A stretch of DNA of 64,000 bases from Cryptomeria japonica. Lineage: Eukaryota; Streptophyta; Pinopsida; Cupressales; Cupressaceae. The notes beneath the pieces are model-generated. The model had not been told where the DNA came from and did no database searches. It saw only the letters and a program-made list of their open reading frames with translations. This document shows, one piece after another, positions 11,262 through 24,311 of the stretch; positions within the stretch are counted from its first letter, which is position 1, and each line of letters opens with the position of its first letter. The translations under genes and the position numbers were made by a program. The stretch is taken from the NCBI RefSeq assembly GCF_030272615.1, contig NC_081410.1, forward strand, positions 259,147,533 to 259,211,532. The letters run 5' to 3'.

Positions 11262-14200
11262 CTATGCTGATGGATTATTGATGGTTTATATTGATCATGG
11301 ATTTGATGCTATTATGATTTCACTAACCCTATTTCATGATCTTATATGATGAGTTAATTATACGATGTGTTTAATTATTGTATGACTATTTTTGTGAGAG
11401 GGACAATGTCACATCACTCATTGCGAGCAGGATGTGCCGTTGCGATTCCCTATCACTTGTCTATTATGATATAAATGCATATGTTGGATCATTGGTTTGT
11501 GGTTTCAGGATTTTCGGGTACCAGACACTGACTCCACCTGGCTCCATAGGTATGTGGTCCAGAGATGGCATGAATTTCCTTCCCATACTCTAGGTCTAAG
11601 ATGTCTACCTTGAGTCGTCAACGTCTTGGCGTAATTCACTATGTCAGTTAGCGAGATGTGGTTTTCTTGGTGATTGTGAGTATGCTAGTTATTGTTTATT
11701 TGTTTGATGTATTTATGTGTGATTTTATAGTTAATAATGTTTAATTTAATTTAGTGTATTATTGGCCTTTTGAGTATTTAATTATTTGGTATTTAATGTT
11801 TATTTATTTAATGTTGATTTAAGATTTATTCAATATTTATTATTTAGTTTATTTTTGTGGTTTATTTATTGTTTATGGTTTGTTTATTTATTTAGTGTTT
11901 AATTATTGTCGTGGTTATTTATTTACACATATGAGCTTTTGAATTATTTATTTACTAACTCCCATTTGGATTATTTAATTTATAGCCCATGGTTTATTAA
12001 TATAGTTTGTCTATTACTTGTGTGGGGTGGATAAATATCTTAGAATAAAATAATATCACATCCCACTTATAATTATAAATATGTTTTTGTATTTTCCTTA
12101 CCTACCCTTTATTTTCATTGGTTGACCTTGAGGCTAGGGTGTTGGTTTGGAGGCTAGGGTTTAGGCTTGGTTTTCTTTTTATCTAGTTGCTTGAGCTTGT
12201 TGTCGGGGTACCATCTTTTGAATTTCTTCTGCAAATTTTACTTGAACTTGGATTTTGGCTTTTGGACCTTGCTGGATTTTGTGTGGGCACTTCTACAACT
12301 TCCTTCCATCACTTCTAATCTAGGTTGGAGGCCCTTCCTTGTAGTTTTATCCTCTGCTTCTGTGTATTCATCATGTCTACAGAAATGTTTGTATGCAGGA
12401 ATGTTTTGGGAAAATAATCTTTATTATATAGTTCTATAATGTTAGAAAGGAAATATTTTAAGGGGAAAATATATGTATATAGTTCTACTTTAGCTTTTGG
12501 GAAAATATATTATTTTGTTTTGAGTTTTGGGTCTTGTCGTGAGTGCATGGCTCTGCACTTTGTCTACCTCCTTCCTATGTGAGTATATTTGGTTTCCTTC
12601 TAGTCTGGATGTTTTATGATTATTATTTGGCTTTATATAAACTCTCTGTTAGTTTCTAGAGTGCATTTTGAGTATGCGGCCGTGAAGTTGTATTTTAGTA
12701 TATCTTTCATTATGGTTAATGGTTTCAACTTATGTTTAATTCATTCAATTTGTGTTGTCTGGGTGTTCCTTTTAAGCCCTTATTTGTAAGATTTTGTGAT
12801 GTCTTGGATTTTATATCTTGTTGCAAATTTTATCTTTCCGAGTCTGAGTCTAAGGTAAATGCGTTGAAACTTCATATGCACTAAAACCCTATGTATATGT
12901 GCTGAAAGAATTAGTAAATGTGTTGTTTGTTTTAACAAATGTGTTGTCAGTTTGGGAAAACATACTATTTTATATTATATATGTTGTTTAAATCTATGTA
13001 TGCGATTTTGTATTCATTATATGCACTGTATCATTGGATATATGTGATGTACTACGTAACGTATGCGCTAAACTGCCTATATTTAGTATTTTGATCATTT
13101 TACTCAATTTATTTTGGTTTTCTAGTTTTGGTGTCATGCTAGAGGCATTTATGGAGGTCTGTTTATATTCTCTAGCTTTGAGTTTGATCATATTTGATGT
13201 TTTTATGTGGTTTTTGCTTTTATATGTTGAGATGCTTCCTTGATGAGGTTTCGTACTCTCTTGATGATTCACAATTGTGAGTGTTGTTCTATTGTTGTTA
13301 AACCAGCAAGTGAATGTGCCTTGTTGTAGTTTTCATTTTGTATTTGTCACAGATTTTGATGACCTTTTGTGGTCCTTGATGTATTAATTTTCTATGAGAC
13401 TCTTTATTAGCTTACTTGGCATTATGGCAATTAGATGATCATGCATGAGTTATGGTTGCATGATGACACTTATTGTTTTCAGATTTACATGTTGATTATG
13501 AGCCTCTTGTTGATATTTTGTTGGGTCCAAGTTAGGGGGAGTGGGATTCCTTGTGAAGACTAGGGTCATGAGAGATAGTCTTGCATGAGGTTCCTTGTAA
13601 GGATGCATGAAGTCTAGACCGCCAAGGCACAATGTAAGTTTACCATGATGTAAACAAGTGATAACATGATATTAAATTAATGGGATGGGTAAATAATTCA
13701 CTAACCAAGATAATGAATAGTTGAGCCCCATTAACTTGATCCTAGGAAGGATGTTTTAGGATAAGATTGGAAAGGCCACTGCGGTGGTAACTCAGTCTCT
13801 CCTTGATTCTCTCATAGGTTGAGTTGGCTCCACATGTCTATTGGGGTTATTCTTTGAAGGGTTGTGTTTCTATATTTTGGAGAATAGCATGTGATAACAC
13901 TCCACCCCTACATGTGCCCCCTTGTTGATTTGTAAATATGACTTGTTGATATGTGTTGTGACTTGATGATTTGTAAGCCTCTGGGAGTTTCTTCTTGTGA
14001 TTTCTTGTGGTTGGCCCTTGTTTGAGAGTCCTTGTATTGTTTATCCCTTTTGGTTGTTAGGTACCAGCTTAGGTCTAGAGTGTGTTTTGGGACCTTATGT
14101 CATCTCCTAGCATGGGGGGTGGTTCCTTTGGTTTCACATGGTCAAGTGGTTGGTGATTTTCAACCATTGGGATATTCTTTGGATTCTTCATGCATAGATG

Positions 14201-15110
14201 TGGATTCTTCATCATTGCAACAATTATGGATGCTCTTGTAGTAGATTTATGTAATGTATTATCTTGTAAAAGTAGATGAAGTCATGTATTAGTAATGAGC
14301 TATGCTCATGATGTATTATTCATATGATTGTAATTGTGTTTGTATTGTAGCTAACATCTTAGGATTATGACATGATTTGTAGTAATGAGACTATGAGATG
14401 TATGGTGATGATCTTGTATAATTAAAGTAAATAGCTTTCATGTACTTAGATGTTTGTAATGGAATTATACTTGAAATAGAATGGATTCGTGTGATGGGTT
14501 ATTTGTATTAGTTTAGATTCCATGGTTATCATCTAGGATGTAGATTAATATGTGAAAGAACCTCAAATGGAATAAATATAATGTAGTAAATTGTGGTTGA
14601 TTAATAATATCATGTTTTGTAGTTTAGGAAAGTATGCATAGCATATAAGATGATCATGGTTATTAAGTATCACATTGCTATTATAAATGGATAATGATCA
14701 TGTAGGTAGAAATGGTTAAAGGTTTAGGAACAAATTTGGATTTGGTTTATAAAATGAACTTAAGAAAAAGGGATTAGTTTTGCATTGAAAAGAGTAATCA
14801 TATCATGTTAGTTAGATGAAGTAGAATGCATCTCATAATGGTTAAATAATCAAGTAGACTATATATCATAATGGAAGAAAATATACATAAGTTGCATTTG
14901 AATAAGATTAAGGATTAATTGATAATAAGTGTGGTAATCAAGTGAGTAGAATGTTATTTCTTAGGATAGTTAATTAAGTAATGACATTAAGGTACCCTAG
15001 AGAGATAGAAGTAATGATTGTGATGTTTGTTTTGCTCATGTAATTAGTTAATGTGTTTATGATTCATGTTCATAATGATCAATGTTAATGGATGTAATTA
15101 TAGATGATGT
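11262..15110. other. Gene-free AT-rich region, TE-derived
   Basis: No supported coding region. About 11700-12070 is T-rich with repeated ttta and tatt runs. About 12850-13080 has loosely repeated atgcgctaaa/aatgtgttg motifs resembling a decayed version of the 21-bp array seen elsewhere in the window. 13520-13540 holds an agttagggggagtggg purine run. About 12850-14050 matches 17400-18500 in inverted orientation. Confidence 0.5.
12850..14050 (+). repeat. Left arm of a diverged inverted repeat
   Basis: Read against the reverse complement of about 17400-18500, landmarks occur in the same order: the GCGC-like motif zone, then agggggagtgg, then acaagtgataa against aaggtgataat, then gttgagttgg, then gcatgtgat followed by a cytosine-rich stretch. 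Divergence is high (roughly 30 percent, judged by eye), so this is an old duplicated or oppositely inserted element. Confidence 0.45.
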
Positions 15111-17367
15111 TGTTAATCCTATGAGGGATCAATTAATACTGAGAGGGGGGGTGAATCAATATTAATACTTGTTGGCATATGCACACTCCAATGAGACATT
15201 GTATGTGATTGAAGGTTTTGTCATTGATGGCAACCTTGCAATCCTATGGTATTGGTAAAGACATTATACCGACAAAGCATTACCCGACAAGATAGTGCAC
15301 CGACATCAGCGATCACACTCTACACCGACACCGGCACAGAAGAAAGAAAGTATACCAGCACTGAGGCCGACAAGATTTTTGTTATTCAATATTTTGTTTA
15401 TTATTGTAAGCCAACTTGGCAAATTGTAAAATGACTCTTATATATAAAGGAGACCATTGTAGACATTTGCAATAACGAGGTAGGAGCATAAAAGAAAATA
15501 TTAGGCAGACCTAATGTGCGAAATATAGGTCAAGGGGTATATGTAAAGATCAGAGCATGAACCGGTACTGAATCTGGCATTGAAGATGCTATTATAAAGC
15601 AGTACAAGTTATTGGATTTGTATAATCCTTATTGTAAGTCAGTGTGACTTCCCATCGAGCAGTGAGCTCTAGGCAGTTGGCCTTCCTGCATGTGCAGGCC
15701 CCTATTGTAAGTAATATTCTCTTATTGGCCAGTGAGTGAATATTGTGGGTCACAAATCCCATCGAGGTTTTTCCCACACCAGTTTTCCTCGTTAAACATC
15801 TTGTGTTATGGTACACTATTATATTATGTTTTGCATGTTTTATCTTAAGAAATACTTATTACTGGTTAGATACTAATTCACCCCCCCCTCTCAATATCTG
15901 TGGGACCCCTAACAATACCAATTATAAACTGTAAACCCAAATAAAACTAACAAATGTAACTTCATTTACTGCATATGTCATTTCATTAAACAATACTAGT
16001 AATCTCTGATAAATCTCTGATAAACTGCTATAACATGTGTATTAAAAAATAATGAATAAACTAAAGATAATCAATAGATCACATGAAAATCATTCCACAC
16101 ATGAACACCATATTATTGACGTGGAAACCCAAATAGGGAAAAACCACAGTGGGAGTAAGTACCCACAAATATTTGTACTCTTTTTAAGTATTCCCTTTTA
16201 GGAGCAGACCCTGTTAGGAGTCACCCTGTTAAGGGATTTGGATGTGCAACTTAGTTAGGAGCTTAATGACATGTTAGGATCAACCTTGTGAGATAATTTA
16301 CCACTCTTTTTGAGAGCTACCTTGTTAGGGGATTTCCAAGATTAAGGTCTATCAGGACCTACCCAGTTAAGGGATTTAATCTGTTGTAATTGTTAGAGAA
16401 CATTATTAAAAAATCAATATGTTACTTGCACTTCTTAGCTTGCTAAATCAGATCCAGTTATGCTTCACTATCTGCAACTCTCAGGTAGATCTCACTCTTC
16501 TTTGGTATGGCTTCACACTCTTCTCTAAGATCATCGACACAATAAACATCAACTAAGCCAACATAAATAATACTTTCCACGAGGTCAGCCACTAAACCCT
16601 AAATTACATCATAGATCATCACATTTATTTACAACTCATTACAGATCATCATGTGGATCATTACAATCAATTACAAATCAATATCAGTCATTGAATGATT
16701 ATAAGTCATCATGGAAAGTTGATCTGGTACAAAGTCAAACCATTAGCTCACTCCGCTAAGCACTTTGCACATTCTCAAGAAATTCGCTCTCCAAACGCAC
16801 CAAAACATCTTTCAAACATTTCACATGGTTTGTGCCACATTATCATCAACATGTGAACTTGTTGTCGACAATCACCACCATACCAAAATTATTATTGGTT
16901 TGATGATTTCATCATCGGTTCTAAAACCCTTCTTAAACCATGGAAAAAATTTATCAGAAATTAGAAACATGGCTTTCGATACTCATCACAAGATGTGGTT
17001 CCAGTCAGATACTCATTACCATGATCAAATCTTATATTCCAAACCGCAAATCACAAATCATCCGCTTTAAGTAAAACATCTCTGCATATACCAATTAAAT
17101 TCCTATTTCACAGACTTCTATATATTGTTGGTAAACCCTATCTTCAGTAGACTAAATCACTTAGATGACAAACCAAACATCAAGAAACATTAGTTAACAT
17201 CATTTAACACCATTTTCCATCAATGACAACACAAATAATTGATCAAGTCATCTAATCACAAAATCTCAATCTCTTCATCACATATAGTCTTCTATCCTCT
17301 ACAAGTGCAGTCATTAGTCTTTAACTGCATCACCTCATATGTATCAGTTATGTCAATCATACCAACA
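15111..17367 (-). mobile_element. Minus-strand SIRE-like copia solo LTR, itself interrupted
   Basis: On the minus strand it starts tgttggtatgattgac (at 17367) and ends ggattaaca (at 15111). Internal landmarks match the other copia LTRs here: the gtttttcccta-tttgggtttccacgt segment (about 16124-16152, minus) and the ttcaccccccctctca end (15140-15157, minus). Flanks share atgt (gatgt at 15106-15110, aatgt at 17368-17372), an imperfect 5-bp target duplication. No primer-binding site or internal domain is attached, so it is a solo LTR of about 1.5 kb once the nested insertion is discounted. Confidence 0.75.
15170..15914 (+). mobile_element. Plus-strand copia solo LTR nested in the opposite-strand LTR
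   Basis: 745 bases beginning tgttggcata and ending cccctaaca, with the aggtttttcccacaccag and ttcacccccccctctc landmarks near its 3' end. Flanks are atact (15165-15169) and atacc (15915-15919), a target duplication with one change. It sits in the last 100 bases of the minus-strand LTR of the same broad family, so the two polyC/polyG ends lie about 720 bases apart as an inverted pair. Confidence 0.75.
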
Positions 17368-17372
17368 AATGT

Positions 17373-18520
17373 TATGTGTTGCATTAGTTGGAAAAAATAA
17401 TTTTTCTCCATATTGTATGTTAGATGTTTATTTTCTCTAGGGTATTTTGGCTGGAATTACACATAAAACCACTAGAGGATACCATCAAAACACACTTGGC
17501 TAATGTAGTAGGACACATATAGGGAAGAGTGACATCACATGCCATCAACAAGAGTTTTCCCTATAGTCTCTCTCTAGAACCCAATTCCCAAGTGATACCC
17601 ATAACCAACTCAACCTTTTGTGAAGACAAGGGAGTATAGTCATGCCATCAAGACCTTCCCAATCTCATCTTGAGCCTATACTAGCACTCTAGGCCATGAG
17701 TGGGGCTCCAAAAAATTTCTTATCTTGTTAAATGAGAAAGCTACCCAAACCCTTATATCAATTAATTAAGATTATCACCTTCTTACATAAAATATCCAAT
17801 GAGATCTCTCGATAGTCTCTCCCTAGACCATGGCACCCACTTGGAAGCCACTCCCCCTATCATGTTCCTAAAACCTAGGGTAAAACATAAATACAAGAAT
17901 ATCAAGAGAATATGATACATCTCAACAAAGGTTACAATCCATAGCTGAATCATAATCACATATGAATCCATAATGCCATATGCTAATATCCACATACAAT
18001 AATCCAAACATAGAACCGATAATCTCAATAACATGATAGATCCAACATATGAATCCATCAATTTTCTGCAAGGTATAACAATTCCCCTCAAAGCCAAATA
18101 AAACAAAAAAATGAAAATATCACACATCACAAAAAATCACAAAATCAAGCCTCTGGTTTGACATAGACTCATAAAATCAATCGGAAAAGTCAAAAGTGAC
18201 AAAACAATTCACCTTTAATGGAAACTCTAGTGCATCCACTCATTTAAATAGAACCTTTACAAAATATTTTAGTGCTTTTACCACATAGAATAGCACATAT
18301 GACACATACGATAGCGCATATATTGCTTAGAATGACATATAAAGAATATACTATGACACATATAACACTAATAACGACACTTCTATTAACTAGTATAGCG
18401 CATACAACAAACAATCTGGTGCATTCATTAATTAGAAATAACACATATAACAAATAGTCTGGTGCTTTAATAAAATACATTGGTGCATTTTCTCACTAGA
18501 TTAGCACATATGTCACAGAG
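17373..18520 (-). repeat. Right arm of the diverged inverted repeat
   Basis: Reverse-complement counterpart of about 12850-14050. It includes, on the minus strand, a decayed array of gcgc/gtgc-ttttg-type motifs at about 18240-18520 (on the plus strand agtgctttt, agcacatatg, agcgcatat). Before the solo LTR inserted, the arms were about 3.3 kb apart or less. Confidence 0.45.
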
Positions 18521-19971
18521 GACGAAACACGACTCAAAAATAAATAAAAATAATCGAATAAGTCCAGAAAAGACTTAAATAAATCATTTTTACACCCAAC
18601 ATGAATCAAAAGGGCAATTAATAGTAAAAGTATAACTTAACCAAAATAGGATAGGAAACCAAAATCCAAAAATCACCAAAACTCCACACAGACTTGACAA
18701 AAGAGACTCAAATAACACATGTCCGACAATAGACTATAGAGACTTTAAAGCACAAAAAACTCAATTCTATCGCAACCTTCATTAGACAATGAAAACCAAT
18801 TCTTTTCTTACAACAACAAATATAGAGAAAGAGCAACACAAGGTATTAAACATAAGTGCTTCCTCCAAAAGGAGGTAGAAACCAAATTCTACCATCCAAC
18901 ACAGATTTTAAAAAGGGAAAGACAAAGACCTCTAGAATTTACAAGCACATATTAAAAACATGAAGCATATAATTTTTCTTTTTAAAGGAAATGCATAAAA
19001 ATAAGATCATGAACCACTGGATTGGAAATTGAAGATGCACAACCAAGCCAATAAACCACAAACTAGCAACTTCCTTCCACACAACACAACAACAAGCAAA
19101 TTTGAAAAGCATCACCTATGCTCAGATATACATAGAAATCATCTTTCTCCAAACCAAAATTGAAATCTAAAACTCCTCTAGCCAAACTTCATGAAAATAT
19201 AATTTACCCAATTTTCAAAATCATCCTCATAATCATACCTAATCATAGCCAAAAATCATAATAATAAAAATAATAATAATTGTGTAACCCATAAAAATGA
19301 ATGAAAAACTGCAAGACTATGCTAAGATACCACAAACTCTAAAATCCTACAAAACATCCAATATTACCAATAAAACAAAATGAAAGAAGTAAACTAAAGC
19401 TAGTAAACATCCAGTTGTTGTCTCATTGTGTCCTATCACCTTTGATCTTTCTTGTTGATATGTTTCTCTCAGATTGTACTAATTCTGGTTCTCAAGCTGA
19501 CAATAGATGAATGGACAATGGTATTAGAATGCTAAATGCAACATAAATAGATTATGCAAGGTAATATACAACAATATGAAAAACCTATGATAAGACAAAG
19601 GCACACTGTAATTACTAAATGCTCTGATTTCTCTAAGATGAACTGATTGCAAGATAATGACTAGTTTCAAATTATTGTGAAAATGCATGTTTTATAGACT
19701 TTGCATGAGAAAAATCCTATATGGTGAGAATCAACAGTTGAGAGTAAATCTTGATAGATTAATGGCTATGAATGATTGGTTGGAATGTTAGAGAAAAAGG
19801 AGGAAGATGTTCCTCCTACACATGTAGGATGGAGGAAAAGGTGGAAGAAGAGTCCAAGTGGCAGCATGCTCACCTTGACCACAGTTGGAAACCCCAAAAA
19901 TGTAGGATGGTTGGAGATGATCTAGGAAATGCAGGACAAGTGGTTGTTGACTAGGTTGAGGTGGACAAAAC
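18521..19971. other. Gene-free spacer
   Basis: AT-rich with a short ataataaaaataataataatt microsatellite at about 19259-19280. I see no coding region, repeat pair or RNA gene. Confidence 0.5.
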
Positions 19972-21917
19972 TATTGTCACAAAATTTTGCACCCTTGATG
20001 ACCCAAGAAACCTTGATCATCGACCTTGTGAAACATTGAGTCAATCTCTGAAGTGTGGGACCTTGCTAAATGTGAGGTTGAATCTTTAGAGAAGGCCGAC
20101 TTCCTATTTAATCTAAATATAGGTGGTGGACCAACCCAACACTGATAAAACTAATCTATGTCCTAACAGGGAAAAGGAAGAGAGAGAAGGGTTGCACGAA
20201 AGAAAGGGAATAAGGCTTGCACCTAGACTAAAAGTTGATCTACCCCCACTTGTAATTGCATAGAACATCAATAAAACTGCCCAAAACATACACAAATTTC
20301 TATCTAAGTCTAGCTTTCTAAGACTGAGTCAAGGTTGGAATTCTTAACAATGGCGGAGGAATGAACAAGGTTCTTAGATGTTGAGAAAGAAAGAAAAGAT
20401 GCATTCACACAAACAGGTAAAAGAGATACACAAATTTACATAAACTGAAACTAAGGCAAGAAAATTTTATTAATGCAGAGACAAGGTAATTTTATAGTTG
20501 CAGAAATCATAGATTACTGTAAGAGAAAAAGAGGAGAAGATCCTGAGAAAATTACAAAAAATTGCCTTTATAGTTGAGGCATAACTTAGATTGAACCGAA
20601 GATAGAAACCCCTCCTAGGGTTAGGTTACAAAAAGAGGCAGAGGAGAGAAAACAATCTGATTGAATGATCTAAGTTGTAGCATGCAAGATCTCCTTTGTG
20701 GGTGTCAAATTGCCTAGGAGGAAACAAAACCACTCAGCAGATGAAGTAACCTTGAAAGATAAACATTATTGGGTACACTCCAGGGAAAAAGGTCTCTGAT
20801 CCGCAATGAATGGGCATGGGTTTTGTCTGAAATCGGCTGCAGAGGTGTAGGAGGGACAATGATTTCTTGAAAAATTAGGATAAATCCACATGGGATGGCA
20901 GTCAAACCCAAAAGTCTTCATAATTCATTAAAGAGGCATGAGTGGCATCCAAAATCAGACTGCAAGTTCAATTCTGGAGTAATGACAATAATCCCTGGTG
21001 GTTGGATAAAAATCAAATATGAGATTGGGCCCCAACTGAGCACAAAAAATGTCTTGACTACCAAGTCAGCAACCACCCACCTTGTAGAGAAATTGAATTT
21101 CAATAGTCACTGCAAAATTGAAAGTCCATCGTCGATCAAGAGATCTCACGCGCAGATGGACGCACAATATGTCACCATATAAGCACTCAAAATCCCAACT
21201 AGAGATTAAAATATTGTTGTCGGATCAGGTTTTATGAAAATCCAATGGTCGTAGGTGATTGGCGTGGCACCTGGCTCCATGTCTCCACCCTATGTTGTGA
21301 TGACCTAGTTGCCTATCTGATCATGCAAGATGGTGAGAAAGCTATCTACCTTGCGATCTCTTACCCCACGAGCCACTTTTCTTCCCAAGAAATCCCTCGT
21401 GGGATAGTGGGGACACCTTGTTCATTTTAATTATTTACCCCGCACTGCCCCTTGATCTATCGCCTTTGCCCTATAGGATAGCGGAGAAGACAAACCACTT
21501 CACAAAAAATGTTATCCCGCACTGCCCCTTTGTGTTGTTACTTTCCCTCATGGGGTAGCAGGGAGAGACCAAGTCTCTATGTTCGCCCTCTATCTCACGT
21601 GCAACCTCGACCATCACTTTTGCCTGTGCGAGGTGGTAGGGATCATAAGATAGACCACCATCTTGCTATCATGTGGCAACATTTCTTAGCCTTAGAAAAT
21701 CCTGCAGGGTAGCGGGGTCCTTTGTAGTTGAGAGAAAACCGCCATCGACCGACAAGAGGAAATAAAGGGGAATTGACCCATGAATGAAAGGGAACCCTCT
21801 AGCTAGTAGAACTTTAGTAAGTTGACTACCCAAGCCAGTCAACTCAAAAATAGAATTTTGGAGCCTGAATAGATGGAAAGACTTCAAACCGCTTGCTACC
21901 AACAAAAAATGTGCATA
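19972..21917 (-). repeat. Element E 3' LTR (outer boundary uncertain)
   Basis: Matches 45468-46851 over most of its length, in the same orientation, beginning with the shared attgtcacaaa-ttttgcacccttgatgacc segment and ending in shared polypyrimidine text near 21640. It carries about 330 extra bases (about 20900-21235) absent from the 5' copy. The boundary between LTR and 3' untranslated region near 21650-21917 cannot be set, because the 5' copy is cut short at 46851. Confidence 0.7.
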
Positions 21918-21922
21918 ACATG

Positions 21923-23177
21923 TGTAGCGTCCTAAAATTGCGACACTTGCAATTTCGACTGCATTTGCGTCTTCACGATGGCGACGCAACGTTGAACCTA
22001 AATGGAGACCCCAAAACCTGCTTGTGACACCAAAAACTGCATTTTTCTGCACCCTGGCCTGATCCCTCCTTGCACCATGCTGTTCCGGGAGGTGGGACCA
22101 TGTTGCCCAGTGCCTTGGTCCTTCAGGACTAGGGTGCCCAGCACCCTGGTCCCCAAGGACAATGGCGCCCAATGCCCTGGTCCCTGGCCCTATTTTGGGC
22201 CTGGTCTCTTTTGGGCATCGGGTCTTTAAGTTTGCAAATTGGGAAATAATGTTTCCTGGTCGGCCCAAGGTCGGAAAAATTAGTCTATCAACCCTAATTG
22301 ACAAGTATATAAACTACATTTCCCCTCTCAAAAAGGAGGACATATGTGTGCAAAGACGCGGAAGTGATATTCAAACATTCAAACATTCAAGCATTCAAGC
22401 ATTCCTTCAAGCAATTGAGCATTCTAAGTCTCCATTCAAGGCTAGGTGTTGCATTCAAGACAAGGATTCAACCATTGAAGAGGAGATCACATACAACATA
22501 CAACATACTACATACATTACACCTTCGCATGTAAGACTACAAACATTCTTACAACAAGGTATCAGTACTTGTTTACATTACAAACATTTACATTTACAGC
22601 ATTCTCATTTCTTGGTTAATTCCAAAACCGGGGTTTGACCTAAAGGCAAACCCCTCATCCCTAACCCCCCAATTGTCCTCTCTTTTATGTGTGTAGGTTG
22701 CAGGTACGCGGCTGTAATTGAAGATCTGGAATCCTTGTGCAGAGACGAACATATCCACCTTCATTTTGCGGATTTTTCGGAGGATCGTGTGCACGCCGGG
22801 TGCCATCGTCCCGTCAAATTTCACTCAAATTTGTAGAACAGCACCATCTCGACATTTTATTGCTAATTCTAGGTCTGCAGCTTCATCCTGTATCCTTATC
22901 TCTGTTTATAAGTGAATCTTTCCTACTTTACATGCATTCTTAGTTCAATCATCCTATCTACATTCTTTACAAAAGAGGGTATCCTTGATGTCTTAACCCT
23001 TGAAACTCATTTAGAATCCAATCTTGCATTGCGTGGGATTGGATCTTGTGGGTTTCAACCCCTCTTTTGAATGTAAAGTCCCTCCTAAGTGAAAACCATC
23101 AACCCTAGTGACCTCCCTTCTCTCTCCTCAGAGTTGGGGAGGGGAAAACGACTAGGGTTCGATTTTTTCACTTTACA
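21923..23177 (+). repeat. Element C 5' LTR
   Basis: 1255 bases, direct repeat of 28060-29286. It contains a tandem attcaaacattcaagc-type region (about 22370-22405) and, at 22789-22794, the GTGCAC module that recurs in the leader. The 3' LTR lacks about 30 bases present here near 22130-22165. Several ORFs across it on both strands have no protein signature and are not called. Confidence 0.9.
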
Positions 23178-23180
23178 TTT

Positions 23181-23199
23181 TGGTGAACCCGACGTGAAC
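23181..23199 (+). promoter_or_regulatory. Primer-binding-site-like sequence of element C
   Basis: TGGTGAACCCGACGTGAAC begins 3 bases after the LTR end at 23177, the expected place for tRNA priming of minus-strand synthesis. I do not assign the tRNA. Confidence 0.6.
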
Positions 23200-23506
23200 A
23201 TCCTCATTCTGATTATTCATGGTTAGATCTGAAAAATTTGCTTCCTTAATTACATTTCCATGTTTGATCTTTTGCAAAATTTAGAGGTTGATTGCATAAA
23301 AACCCTAAAATTTTCTTTTTAGTAATTAAGCTTGTGAAATGTTTAATTGTTAATGCTTGTTTTAGATCTACCCTTCTATTTCAAATTGTCAATTCATATT
23401 TGTGCTCTAATTTTGAAAATTAAGTGGTTAAGTGTCAAAACCCTAATTTTTAAAACCTTCTTGATTCAACCTTTGACTGATAATTTCACTAATCAAAACA
23501 CCTCCC

Positions 23507-24270
23507 TGAAAATTTGGAAAAAAGTTGCGAGGACCATGTGCACCCCGAGCGCCATCGTCCTTGACATTTTTTCTGAAATTTCGGGAGCTAGATCTTACTA
23601 TATTTTTCTGCTAAAATCCAGAATTTTGGCTGATTTTATCAATTCTAACACTTTCAAAATTACAGTCAAAGTTGGTCTAGTGATCGCTTGGATTGAGGCT
23701 TCTAATCATTCAAAAATTGTTGAAATTAAAATTCATATCAAAATTGTGTTTCTTACTGTCCTAAATCTGAAAAGTGTGTTAGCATTCATTCGAAATTTCA
23801 GTGCTTTATTCAAATTTTTGCAGTTTGTGACTTTTGAAATTAAGTGTTTAATTGCAGCAACTTTGATTTCCACTTTCAAAATTTGAATTTTGCATGAAAT
23901 CAAGTCAACTTTTAAATTTCAAAACTTGCATTGCTTTCAGTATTCCCTCTCAAAACATAAAATTCAAAATTTCAGTTTCCCTCTCTTTTTCAAAATTCAA
24001 ATTTTGCATTTTTCAACAATCTTGGTAGGGTTCAATTTTGAGATTGCAACTTTAATTTGGCCTATCTACAGATCGTAAAATCACTCAATTTTTTTAGATT
24101 AGCTTTAAAATCATCATAGCTTTCATCCCTAAAAATTTTGAAAAAAGTTGCGAGGACCGTGTGCACCCCGTTCGCCACGGTCCCTGACATTTTTTTCGAA
24201 ATTTCGGGAGATTGTCTTGATTGCATTTAACAGCTTAAATCTAGGAGATTGGCTGATTTTATTGAAATTT
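23507..24270 (+). repeat. Leader with two copies of a GTGCAC hairpin module
   Basis: A segment of about 130 bases occurs at about 23507-23648 and about 24127-24270: aaaaaagttgcgaggacc, then GTGCAC, ccccg, a gtcc half, gacattttttc, aaatttcggga, and gctgatttta. In the second copy GGACCGTG (24154-24161) and CACGGTCC (24176-24183) are perfect inverted complements around a 14-base loop. In the first copy the arms are 23531-23538 and 23553-23560 with one mismatch. A more diverged copy sits inside each LTR (about 22780 and 28890). Confidence 0.65.
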
Positions 24271-24311
24271 GCTACCTCTAAAATTCAAAATCTTCTCTCT
24301 CTCTTTAGTGC

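Noticed and set aside
11378-14241. Scattered ORFs of 60-90 codons between A and the solo LTRs
   Set aside because: Length is as expected by chance in this region. No motif, and no neighbouring signal such as a PBS or domain.
16124-16200. Apparent tRNA- or snoRNA-like stem in the aaaccacagtgggag region
   Set aside because: It is the minus-strand copia LTR segment that is conserved at 48240 and 59400, not an RNA gene.
17783-18480. Minus-strand hydrophobic ORFs (Cys/Ile/Val-rich)
   Set aside because: They fall on the inverted-repeat arm and the decayed GCGC-type array. Composition is explained by the repeat.
21669-22638. Long ORFs on both strands across the C LTR, repeated at 28055-28747
   Set aside because: The minus-strand frame crosses the junction between E and C, and the others lie wholly in LTR sequence. 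There are no protein motifs.
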